This document shows positions 1-5,427 of a stretch of 12,194 nt of DNA, in pieces. The stretch covers positions 1 to 12,194 of the forward strand of contig CAAFQR010000077.1 in assembly GCA_900765165.1 (NCBI GenBank), written 5' to 3'. The DNA is from Veillonellaceae bacterium (GTDB lineage: Bacteria; Bacillota; Negativicutes; Veillonellales; Veillonellaceae). Every line of letters begins with the position of its first letter. Position 1 is the stretch's first letter. The position numbers and the translations under genes are program-made. Below the pieces are notes generated by a model. It ran no database searches and was not told the DNA's origin. It was given only the letters and a program-made list of their open reading frames with translations.

Positions 1-13
1 AATATTTAAATAG

Positions 14-57
14 TAAGGCTCGACAATTTTCTAGAAAACGAATTTTGTCGAGCCTTA
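14..57. terminator. Hairpin, probable bidirectional terminator
   Basis: A perfect 13-bp inverted repeat (TAAGGCTCGACAA at 14-26 against 45-57) encloses an 18-nt AT-rich loop. On the plus strand it is followed by ATTTTGT. On the minus strand it is followed by an A/T-rich stretch. It could end a plus-strand gene lying left of the window. No gene that it would serve is visible here. Confidence 0.55.
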
Positions 58-130
58 TTTTGTCTAAAATCAATCACTCCTACCAGCGCGAGCGCAGCAA
101 GCGCTACCATCCGCCTCCAAATTTCGGGAA

Positions 131-196
131 GAATTGTCGATACAACCACCGTAGCTAACGTAAATCCACCAAACGTAGCGGCCGAATCGACAATTC
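131..196. repeat. Nested imperfect inverted repeat (66 bp)
   Basis: The outer arms are perfect over 11 bp: GAATTGTCGAT at 131-141 and ATCGACAATTC at 186-196. Nested inside are GCTAACGT at 154-161 and ACGTAGC at 173-179, which pair with one bulge. The outer arm shares the core TCGACAA with the hairpin at 14-57. No T-tract follows either side, so it is not an obvious terminator. Open frames cross it, but I cannot support a gene. Confidence 0.5.
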
Positions 197-221
197 GAAC
201 CAATCCACTGAATTAGATATT

Positions 222-235
222 CATTCTAGGCACTA
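222..235 (+). repeat. 14-bp direct repeat, left copy
   Basis: CATTCTAGGCACTA occurs here and again at 1370-1383 in the same orientation. The two copies bracket about 1.1 kb that holds the long inverted repeats and the small gene at 1036-1185. What follows is also alike (TGTTGATG here, CTTGATA in the other copy). Confidence 0.55.
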
Positions 236-274
236 TGTTGATGTTTTATCTCCTTCTCCCCTAGATAAGCTGTC

Positions 275-674
275 CCCGACACTAGCGCCATATTTACCGA
301 AAAAGCGGCGTAAGTGCAAATAGCTGACCGAATGCTCACGAAGATGCGAATCATGCGGTAATGAATTAGAAAATTGGGCACATCAGAGCGTAAGTTGTGC
401 AGAAAAGTAAGTAGCGTCATGATGAATGCTAAATTGATAAGATAAGCCAAAAGCCTCCATTACAAGCTTGAACCGACCATTGGTGAAACCGAAGGAAGGG
501 AAAGCTTGTAATGGAGGCTTGGCATTAGCTAAGCAATGAAGCAATGACGCTACTTACTAACTGCACAGTACGAAGATATACCAATTTTCTAACTCATTAC
601 CCGAGTCGTTCTTGTACATCGGTCAGCTATTTGCCTGAGCAGCGAACCCGCGTACAATATGGCACTGTGTCGGG
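275..674. repeat. Large imperfect inverted repeat with conserved blocks
   Basis: Two arms of about 195 bp (275-469, read on the minus strand) and 173 bp (502-674, read on the plus strand) face each other across a 32-nt centre. Reading outward from the centre, the arms share AAGCTTGTAATGGAGGCTT (19/19), then ATGACGCTACTTACT (15/15; plus-strand copy at 544-558, minus-strand copy at 406-420), CTGCACA, CCAATTTTCTAA, TCATTACC, CGGTCAGCTATTTGC (15/15), AATATGGC and GTGTCGGG. Diverged stretches of similar length separate the blocks. Each arm has an open frame beginning MTLLT, but the two frames encode dissimilar proteins, so the conservation is at the DNA or RNA level. I see no transposase. It could be a decayed mobile element, a MITE-like repeat pair, or a structured RNA. 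Confidence 0.7.
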
Positions 675-758
675 AACGCTTACCGCACTATGTTCAGGCT
701 TTTCTCCCCCACTTTCCGCTTGCGCAGACGCTAAGACAAAAAAATCCTGACGTAAAAT

Positions 759-781
759 CCATATTTGCCGAAAAAGCGGCG
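759..781 (+). repeat. Third partial copy of an arm block
   Basis: This 23-bp block matches 288-310, in the left arm of the large inverted repeat, at 22 of 23 positions and in direct orientation. Its recognisable core is CCGAAAAAGCGGCG. Similarity fades on both sides. It shows that the 275-674 repeat shares sequence with a third nearby site. Confidence 0.6.
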
Positions 782-829
782 CAGGAACAATTCCCCGGCA
801 AAGGCTAACATACTGGTCCGAAGATTTTA

Positions 830-970
830 TGTCACATTTCGCTGGGCGCTATGAAATGCAAACAAAAAGACACCTTTCGAATTTAAGTGGAGAAAACATT
901 GCGTTAGCGTAGTTTTCGGAACTTAATTCGAAAGGTGTCAACTTGCATTCACCGAACACGAAATGTGACA
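830..970. repeat. 141-nt long imperfect hairpin
   Basis: Three nested paired segments make up this element. The outer pair is TGTCACATTTCG (830-841) with its perfect complement at 959-970. The middle pair is AATGCAA (855-861) with TTGCATT (943-949). The inner pair is a stem of about 19 bp (869-888 with 921-939, one bulged A). The loop region has a further GAAAAC/GTTTTC pairing. The inner stem doubles as the terminator of the small gene to its right. Confidence 0.65.
863..939 (-). terminator. Terminator of the 1036-1185 small gene
   Basis: Read on the minus strand, the arm at 921-939 pairs with 869-888 (about 19 bp with one bulge). A run of five T and then GTTT follow at 868-861. It lies about 97 nt beyond the stop codon of the small gene at 1036-1185. 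Confidence 0.6.
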
Positions 971-1035
971 AAAATCAAAGTGCCACATGAGAGCCGAGCC
1001 GGGAAATTGCTCCCACGCCCGCTCAACGGTAACTA

Positions 1036-1185
1036 TTATTTTACTAAGGATTTTTTGTACTTAGACGTTGCGCTATGCGGATACAAGTCGCAACTAGACG
1101 GTGCATTATCCTTCGGAATTACCAAAGCTGCCTGCAATTTACGATGTTCTGCTACACTATATGCCCATTTCTTTAAGATACTCAT
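1036..1185 (-). CDS. Small hypothetical protein, 49 aa
   Basis: I do not recognise this protein. It begins MSILKKWAYSVAEHRKLQ and ends KYKKSLVK, is rich in lysine and has one cysteine. It has no convincing membrane segment or signal peptide. Support for it being a real gene is contextual. GAGAGGTG at 1193-1200 stands 7 nt before the ATG. A good promoter lies about 110 nt upstream (TTAACA, 17 bp, TATACT). A hairpin followed by five T lies about 97 nt beyond the TAA stop. The unit is monocistronic and isolated between repeat-rich DNA and the copA terminator. Codon use is more AT-rich than in copA or the his genes. The promoter and 5' leader resemble those of the 5816-5965 gene, although the proteins do not. 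Function is unknown; a regulatory or stress-related small protein is only a guess. Confidence 0.55.
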   Translation of the reverse strand: MSILKKWAYSVAEHRKLQAALVIPKDNAPSSCDLYPHSATSKYKKSLVK

Positions 1186-1264
1186 ATGTGGTCACCTCTC
1201 TGCACTATGCATTGAATCTCTAATTTACTCAAATTCAACAGCCTTGGAACAACTGCACTCACCT

Positions 1265-1279
1265 CTTCGGGAGCCCCTT
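1265..1279 (-). promoter_or_regulatory. 5' leader motif shared with 6011-6030
   Basis: The plus strand reads CTTCGGGAGCCCCTT, so the transcript carries AAGGGGCTCCCGAAG about 11 nt after the expected start. The other small-gene unit has the same motif with a longer gap between the G and C runs. Function is unknown; it could be an RNA-level control site. Confidence 0.4.
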
Positions 1280-1288
1280 CCGTATCTG

Positions 1289-1325
1289 TTGTGAACAGTA
1301 TACATTGTCACAACACATTTGTTAA
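1289..1325 (-). promoter_or_regulatory. Promoter with overlapping dyad for the 1036-1185 gene
   Basis: On the minus strand TTAACA (1320-1325) and TATACT (1297-1302) are separated by exactly 17 bp, matching the sigma-70/sigma-A consensus at 5 of 6 positions in each box. An inverted repeat TTGTGA-N13-TCACAA (1289-1313) covers the -10 box and half the spacer, a position typical of a repressor operator. The half-sites resemble those of Rex and CRP/FNR, but the spacing fits neither, so I do not name the regulator. Start of transcription is expected near 1290. Confidence 0.6.
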
Positions 1326-1369
1326 ATAGAAAGAAATTATCTTTTGCATTCCTCAAACGCATACTTGTA

Positions 1370-1383
1370 CATTCTAGGCACTA
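1370..1383 (+). repeat. 14-bp direct repeat, right copy
   Basis: This is the second copy of CATTCTAGGCACTA (the first is at 222-235), just outside the copA terminator. Confidence 0.55.
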
Positions 1384-1403
1384 CTTGATAAAGCCGCAAT
1401 ATA

Positions 1404-1452
1404 TAAATAAAAATGAACAGGTTCAGCATGTTTATTGCTAAACCTGTTCATT
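1404..1452 (-). terminator. Terminator of the csoR-copA operon
   Basis: The arms AATGAACAGGTTCAGCA (1412-1428) and 1436-1452 pair over 17 bp around a 7-nt loop. The one non-Watson-Crick pair is G-U in the minus-strand RNA, which favours that strand. TTTTTATTTAT follows on the minus strand. It lies about 95 nt after the copA stop. Confidence 0.85.
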
Positions 1453-1545
1453 ATTCGCATAGCTCAGTTATTGACTTACTTAACCAAATTACTTAACCAT
1501 CTCAGTATTCAGATTCCACCTGTGAAATCAACGGCCCACAGCGCC

Positions 1546-3711
1546 CTACAGCGTAGCTCGTTTCAGACGCAAACTGTTCGAAACTACCGTTACGGAGCTA
1601 AATGCCATAGCCGTGCCGGCCACAATTGGCGACAACATGCCCACCGCAGCCAACGGAATGCCGATGCAATTGAAAATGAGCGCCCAGAATAAATTTTGAC
1701 GAATATTCGTCATCGTCTTGCGACTTAACGTTACCGCCTTGACAAGGGACTCTAAATCATTGCGAACCAGCACAATATCCGCCGATTCGACGGCAATATC
1801 CGTGCCACTGCCAACGGCAAAGCCAATATCTGCCGTGGCCAATGCGGGCGCGTCATTGATGCCATCGCCGACCATGCCTACTGACAAACCTTTGGCCTGC
1901 AATTCTTTAATCTTACCGGCTTTATCGCCCGGTAATACTTCTGCCATTACATGATCAATGCCGGCTTGCTGCGCAATGTACGCAGCGGTGCGGCGATTAT
2001 CGCCCGTTAAGAGCCATACATCCATGCCGCGGTCCTTCAAGGTCTTAATAACCGCCGGCGCTTCCGGTTTCAACTGATCTGCTACGGCCCAAAACGCACG
2101 AACTTCGTTATTTACAGCCAAAATGCTAACAGAAGCGCCCTTCGCTTCGGCGTCTTCAATGGCCGACGTTGCGGCTGTAGCAAGGGTCGTCATTTCACCA
2201 ATCCAACGACTGTGACCAATGTAAACCGTGGCACCATCGATAGTGGCCGTCAAACCTTTGCCAGGGATTTCCTTCATGTCCGTTACGTCCGGCAACGGGC
2301 GGCCCGCCAAGCGTTCGCGCCCATAGGCGGTCAAGGCCTTCGCGATAGGGTGATTGGTGCTCTGCTCCATAGCCGTCATGTACGCCACGTTGTCCGTTTC
2401 CTCGCCAGCAACGGTGACCATATTCGTCACTTCCAGCGTGCCCGTCGTGATAGTGCCCGTCTTATCCAATACGATAGCCTGCAAGCGGCCTGCTTTTTCG
2501 AGGAATTCGGCACTCTTAATCAAAATCCCCTGTTCGGCACCGAGACCGGAGCCAACCATAATAGACGTCGGCGTTGCCAAGCCCAAGGCACAAGGGCACG
2601 CAATAACGAGCACCGCCGTACCGTGGATAATTGCCGTTTCCCACGCAGCGCTAAAGCCGAAATGCCATGCTAACGCCGTCAACACAGCTAAGGTAATAAC
2701 CGTCGGCACGAAGTAGGCAGCCACCACGTCGGCAATACGCTGAATGGACGCCTTCGACGTCTGCGCCGCTTCAACCACCTTAATAATCTGAGACAACATG
2801 GTGTCCATGCCGATTTTTTCAGCCTTCATGACGATGACGCCGGATTCGTTCACCGTTGCGCCGATGACATTCTGACCCGGTTCCTTATCTACCGGCAAGC
2901 TTTCACCGGTCAACATAGATTCATTAACCGTCGTGCGGCCCGTCACCACCGTGCCGTCTACCGGAATACGTTCGCCGGCGCGCACTTCAAGGATATCCCC
3001 AACCACAACGTCCTTGGTGGGCACATCGACGAACTGGCCGTCACGCTGCACATGGGCCGTGCTGGGTTGTAATTTCATCAGCTTTTCTAATGCTTCCGAC
3101 GTACGACCCTTGGCCACTTCTTCTAGGAGCTTGCCCAGCAAGATAAACGTGATGAGCCATGCCGACGTTTCGAAGTACAGCTCGTGATGGCCCATGGCCA
3201 TGTTGTAAATACTGAACACGTACGCCACCGTGGTGCCCAATACGACGAGCACGTCCATGGTGAGCGCGCCGCCGAGAATAGCACCGAACGCCCCTTGGTA
3301 GAACACCAAGCCCGGACCGAACTGCGCAATCGTCGCTAAGACTAATTCAACCCACGCCGGGAGCATAGGCCAACCGAAGGCAAAGGAGCCAATCATGGAA
3401 GCCATCATCGGGATGGCCATAACCGCTGCGATAACGAGACGAATGATGCTCGGTTTGAGGTTCACCTTTTTCAGCTCGATTTCACCTTCGGCGGCCGGCG
3501 CAGCACCAAAGCCGATCGACGTAATGGCTTTGACCACGTCGTCAGCGGTTAGCGTACTGCCTGGCTTATAGGTAACGCTCCCCTTTCTTGTCAATAAATT
3601 GACCTTTACGGAATCTACGCCATCGAGGCGGCCAACCACCTTTTCGACGCGCGCCACGCAAGCAGCGCAGTGCATGCCCGTAATGTCAAATTCCTTTGTT
3701 TGTCCACTCAT
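1546..3711 (-). CDS. copA: Cu(I)-translocating P1B-type ATPase CopA
   Basis: This membrane pump uses ATP to export Cu(I) from the cytoplasm. It has 721 residues, normal for a CopA with a single metal-binding domain. An N-terminal HMA domain (about 5-70) carries the metal site GMHCAAC (C15, C18). Membrane helices begin near residue 88. The actuator TGES is at 268-271, the transmembrane CPC metal site at 372-374 (ACPCALGLATPTS), the phosphorylation motif DKTGT at 416-420 (D416), the HP pair at 454-455 and GDGIND at 615-620. Helix 8 keeps MAFSS (702-706). One oddity: the Tyr-Asn pair usual in the seventh helix of Cu(I) pumps reads Phe-Asn (680-681). The ATG at 3711 follows AAGGAAG by about 10 nt and lies 15 nt after csoR, so the genes are cotranscribed under CsoR. 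Ag(I) may also be transported. A Zn/Cd pump is unlikely, because the CPC plus MxxSS set is of the Cu(I) type. Confidence 0.95.
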   Translation of the reverse strand: MSGQTKEFDITGMHCAACVARVEKVVGRLDGVDSVKVNLLTRKGSVTYKPGSTLTADDVVKAITSIGFGAAPAAEGEIELKKVNLKPSIIRLVIAAVMAIPMMASMIGSFAFGWPMLPAWVELVLATIAQFGPGLVFYQGAFGAILGGALTMDVLVVLGTTVAYVFSIYNMAMGHHELYFETSAWLITFILLGKLLEEVAKGRTSEALEKLMKLQPSTAHVQRDGQFVDVPTKDVVVGDILEVRAGERIPVDGTVVTGRTTVNESMLTGESLPVDKEPGQNVIGATVNESGVIVMKAEKIGMDTMLSQIIKVVEAAQTSKASIQRIADVVAAYFVPTVITLAVLTALAWHFGFSAAWETAIIHGTAVLVIACPCALGLATPTSIMVGSGLGAEQGILIKSAEFLEKAGRLQAIVLDKTGTITTGTLEVTNMVTVAGEETDNVAYMTAMEQSTNHPIAKALTAYGRERLAGRPLPDVTDMKEIPGKGLTATIDGATVYIGHSRWIGEMTTLATAATSAIEDAEAKGASVSILAVNNEVRAFWAVADQLKPEAPAVIKTLKDRGMDVWLLTGDNRRTAAYIAQQAGIDHVMAEVLPGDKAGKIKELQAKGLSVGMVGDGINDAPALATADIGFAVGSGTDIAVESADIVLVRNDLESLVKAVTLSRKTMTNIRQNLFWALIFNCIGIPLAAVGMLSPIVAGTAMAFSSVTVVSNSLRLKRATL

Positions 3712-3726
3712 AATTCCACTTCTTCC

Positions 3727-3996
3727 TTACTTATGCAATGCTTTATAAACGCCCATCAGTTCCGTAATAGCCTGTTCTTCATCGCCGTGTTTAATGGCGT
3801 CCACCACGCAGGACCGGGAATGACTTTCCAACAATAATACCCCTACGCGGTATAGGGCCGCACGCACGGCACCAATCTGGTGGAGCACGTCTACGCAATA
3901 GCGATGGTCTTCGATCATGGCTTCAATGCCTTCGACCTGACCGCGAATACGGCGCAAACGCCGGCTTAAATTTTCTATTTCAGCATCATTTAACAT
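3727..3996 (-). CDS. csoR: Copper-sensing transcriptional repressor CsoR
   Basis: This 89-residue all-helical repressor of the CsoR/RcnR family binds operator DNA when metal-free and lets go on binding Cu(I). The signature Cys-His-Cys ligand set is complete: C34 (HRYC), H59 and C63 (ESHSRSC). With copA next to it, this points to Cu(I) rather than to the Ni/Co, formaldehyde or persulfide branches. The basic face LSRRLRRIRGQVEGI (10-24) is typical of the family. I chose the ATG at 3996 because AAAGGAGC precedes it at good spacing and the result has normal family length. The frame stays open upstream to 4176, but that would run through the promoter and operator. Autoregulation is expected, since the operator lies in the csoR leader. 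copA follows after 15 nt. Confidence 0.92.
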   Translation of the reverse strand: MLNDAEIENLSRRLRRIRGQVEGIEAMIEDHRYCVDVLHQIGAVRAALYRVGVLLLESHSRSCVVDAIKHGDEEQAITELMGVYKALHK

Positions 3997-4014
3997 GAGT
4001 ATCGCTCCTTTCTC

Positions 4015-4074
4015 AATACCCCCCAGGGGTATTTCCTTACTTATAATGGTACTCGTTACATCGAGAAACGTCAA
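4015..4074 (-). promoter_or_regulatory. csoR-copA promoter and CsoR-type operator
   Basis: A near-perfect inverted repeat AATACCCC-CCA-GGGGTATT occupies 4015-4033, between the likely transcription start and the csoR ribosome binding site. This TACCCC/GGGGTA design is typical of CsoR operators. Upstream on the minus strand, TTGACG (4069-4074) stands 17 bp from TACCAT (4046-4051), with a better-looking TATAAG at 4040-4045; which one is the true -10 box is unclear. A lone extra half-site GGGGTATT lies at 4079-4086. Confidence 0.75.
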
Positions 4075-4084
4075 CACGGGGGTA

Positions 4085-4113
4085 TTGTGCTTCGACGGTA
4101 TTTTCCGTATTAT
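4085..4113 (+). promoter_or_regulatory. Probable yigZ promoter
   Basis: TTGTGC (4085-4090) is followed after 17 bp by TATTAT (4108-4113); TATAAT also occurs at 4111-4116. The -35 box is weak. It diverges from the csoR promoter. The extra CsoR half-site GGGGTATT (4079-4086) touches its -35 box. Confidence 0.4.
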
Positions 4114-4212
4114 AATAGAAGTAGCCTTAACGCCCATATAGCGCCATTCGTGGCACCTTGCTAGGCGTATTGGCAATCATTCGCAATTACAATTATGAAA
4201 GGGGGTATCCTG

Positions 4213-4857
4213 GTGGACGCTTTTATCACCCTGGCCGAGGAAACCCGAATTGAATATATTATAGAAAAATCGCGGTTTATCGCTACCGCCGCACCGTGCC
4301 GCACCGAAGAGGAGGTTCGCGCCTTTTACGACCGCATCACCAAGGAGTTTTGGGACGCGTCGCACAACTGCACCGCCTATGCCTTAGGCCCACGCCAAGA
4401 GCAGCAGCGCTCGTCCGATAATGGCGAACCTTCCGGCACGGCCGGCAAGCCCATCTTAGAAGTGTTAAAGAAGACGGGCATTACCGACACCGCCATCGTG
4501 GTGACCCGTTATTTCGGTGGCATCAAGCTCGGCGCCGGCGGCTTGATTCGCGCTTACTCCCATAGCGCTGCCGAAGTGTTACAGGCTGCACCAAAGCTGG
4601 AGAACGCGCCGCGCCAAATCCTGTACTGCACCGTACCGTACAATCAATATGGTGCCGTAGAACGCTATACGGCGGACCAAGGCCTCCACGTGGAGCCTGA
4701 ATTCGGCGAAGCCGTCACCTTAACGCTATATATTCCGCCAGCCGATGTGGCTACGGTTCAAACTGAAATGACAAACCTCACCGACGGTACCGCTCAATGG
4801 TCCGAAGGCGACGTAGAGCGCGTAACCATCCCGTTGCGTCAAAAAAGCGACAACTAA
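4213..4857 (+). CDS. yigZ: YigZ/IMPACT family protein (UPF0029)
   Basis: This 214-residue protein belongs to the widespread YigZ/YvyE family, related to eukaryotic IMPACT. An N-terminal UPF0029 domain (about 10-120) shows the hallmark strings HNCTAYALG, SDNGEPSGTAGKPIL and TRYFGGIKLGAGGLIRAY. The second half (about 130-200) fits the DUF1949 domain. The molecular role in bacteria is not settled; IMPACT relatives are linked to translation and Gcn2 signalling, and I do not assign an activity. I chose the GTG at 4213 because AAAGGGGG (4198-4205) lies 7 nt before it and the protein then starts where the family does (MDAFITLAEETRIEYIIEKS). The in-frame ATG at 4195 overlaps that site and has no ribosome binding site of its own. 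The gene is divergent from csoR and appears monocistronic, ending in a strong terminator. Confidence 0.9.
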   Translation: MDAFITLAEETRIEYIIEKSRFIATAAPCRTEEEVRAFYDRITKEFWDASHNCTAYALGPRQEQQRSSDNGEPSGTAGKPILEVLKKTGITDTAIVVTRYFGGIKLGAGGLIRAYSHSAAEVLQAAPKLENAPRQILYCTVPYNQYGAVERYTADQGLHVEPEFGEAVTLTLYIPPADVATVQTEMTNLTDGTAQWSEGDVERVTIPLRQKSDN

Positions 4858-4890
4858 AAAAGCTACGAAACGACGTTACGTAAACGCAAC

Positions 4891-4917
4891 AAAGGAGCAC
4901 CAGAAGGTGCTCCTTTT
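4891..4917 (+). terminator. Terminator of yigZ
   Basis: A perfect 11-bp stem, AAAGGAGCACC (4891-4901) with GGTGCTCCTTT (4906-4916), closes on an AGAA tetraloop and runs into TTTT at 4914-4917. It lies 34 nt after the stop codon. Confidence 0.9.
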
Positions 4918-4941
4918 CGTATGCAACGACCTATTTTTAGA

Positions 4942-4983
4942 CGGAAAAAACGGCTTTCTCAAAGGAGAAAGCCGCTTTTTCCG
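4942..4983. terminator. Second hairpin, likely bidirectional terminator
   Basis: CGGCTTTCTC (4951-4960) pairs perfectly with 4965-4974 around an AAAG loop. The stem extends outward through CGGAAAAA/TTTTTCCG with one mismatch, giving about 19 pairs. It backs up the yigZ terminator and could also stop minus-strand transcripts coming from 5176. The weak small ORF at 4959-5117 ends inside it. Confidence 0.75.
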
Positions 4984-5117
4984 GACATGGATGCTTTTAT
5001 GCTCACATTGAACCACATATCTAAAATGCCGGGTCCTGAAGCCGACATTCGATACATGCGCTTAGAGCCATTCAAAGGAGCAAAGACATATATTACTACG
5101 ATCAAATCGGTGAACAC
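4959..5117 (-). CDS. Candidate small ORF, 52 aa, doubtful
   Basis: I do not recognise this protein (begins MFTDLIVVIYVFAPLNGSK if GTG is the start, ends KSGFLL). The short hydrophobic N-terminus could insert in a membrane. In favour: GAGGTGA (5125-5131) lies 7 nt before the GTG, and a promoter with TATACT stands about 60 nt upstream at 5176-5204. Against: the stop codon lies in the loop of the 4942-4983 hairpin, the start is GTG, and the ribosome binding site can pair with TTCACC just after the start codon. The opposite strand also has an open frame here, so openness alone means little. It may be a non-coding transcript instead. Confidence 0.27.
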   Translation of the reverse strand: MFTDLIVVIYVFAPLNGSKRMYRMSASGPGILDMWFNVSIKASMSGKSGFLL

Positions 5118-5175
5118 GTTTTGATCACCTCACGATTAGCTTACTGTTAATAACCTAACCGCTTGGTACAATGAT

Positions 5176-5204
5176 AGTATACCTCTTACACCGCTTAGTG
5201 TGAA
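5176..5204 (-). promoter_or_regulatory. Third small-gene promoter, minus strand
   Basis: TTCACA (5199-5204) and TATACT (5176-5181) are separated by 17 bp on the minus strand, with an A/T-rich stretch just upstream (5205-5222) like an UP element. The -10 box and spacing equal those of the promoters at 1297 and 6041. A dyad TTACAC/GTGTGAA (5186-5204, one bulge) overlaps the -35 box. Confidence 0.45.
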
Positions 5205-5277
5205 ATAAAAAAAAGTAATTAAAACCGCAATTTTCAAGGCCGTTGCTAGCCTATTTTGTATTCAATGCATAATTTTA

Positions 5278-5427
5278 TCACCGGCAAAAAAATCCTTTTT
5301 CGCCCATCCTTGCGTCAGTGCAGTTGACAAACTTTTGACGAAATACGGACGAAATTACAGTCTGTGCCACACTTGCACAGTGGTAACGCACACAATTACT
5401 TTCAAGATGAATTCCAATTATGCGCAT
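5278..5427 (-). CDS. Candidate small ORF, 49 aa, doubtful
   Basis: I do not recognise this protein (begins MRIIGIHLESNCVRYHCASV, with five cysteines). GAGG (5434-5437) lies 6 nt before the ATG. A possible promoter TTCGCA, 16 bp, TATAAA lies roughly 60-80 nt upstream on the minus strand. A weak imperfect stem (5223-5244) followed by eight T (5207-5214) lies downstream. Codon use is unlike the confident genes, and the start codon sits within a perfect 14-bp palindrome (5417-5430). The frame also continues upstream without a better start. It may be chance. Confidence 0.22.
   Translation of the reverse strand: MRIIGIHLESNCVRYHCASVAQTVISSVFRQKFVNCTDARMGEKGFFCR

Noticed and set aside
6..203. Minus-strand frame of 65 codons with two hydrophobic stretches
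   Set aside because: It begins with TTG without a convincing ribosome binding site and runs through the 131-196 and 14-57 palindromes to its stop. Probably chance openness.
226..450. Minus-strand frame of 74 codons in the left arm of the large inverted repeat
   Set aside because: The matching DNA in the other arm (544-750) is open but encodes a different protein, so there is no coding conservation. No ribosome binding site.
830..970. Integron attC site as an explanation for the long hairpins
   Set aside because: The ends lack the GTTRRRY and RYYYAAC core sites, and no integrase or cassette array is visible.
935..1294. Plus-strand frame of 119 codons
   Set aside because: It starts at the end of the terminator stem, has no ribosome binding site, and lies opposite the better-supported 49-codon gene and its promoter.
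1226..1306. Minus-strand 26-codon frame starting MYTVHN as a possible leader peptide
   Set aside because: Its ATG overlaps the -10 box, upstream of the expected transcription start, so it would not be in the transcript.
1..1452. CRISPR array
   Set aside because: Repeats are inverted or occur only two or three times at irregular distances; there is no regular repeat-spacer pattern and no cas gene.
2212..2673. Long plus-strand frames opposite copA and the his genes
   Set aside because: They are shadows of strongly supported genes on the minus strand, with no ribosome binding sites or family motifs.
3997..4176. Longer N-terminus for csoR
   Set aside because: It would translate the promoter and operator and gives a length far above the family norm.
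4921..5124. Plus-strand frame of 67 codons after yigZ
   Set aside because: It begins directly after one terminator and spans a second hairpin; no ribosome binding site or recognisable similarity.
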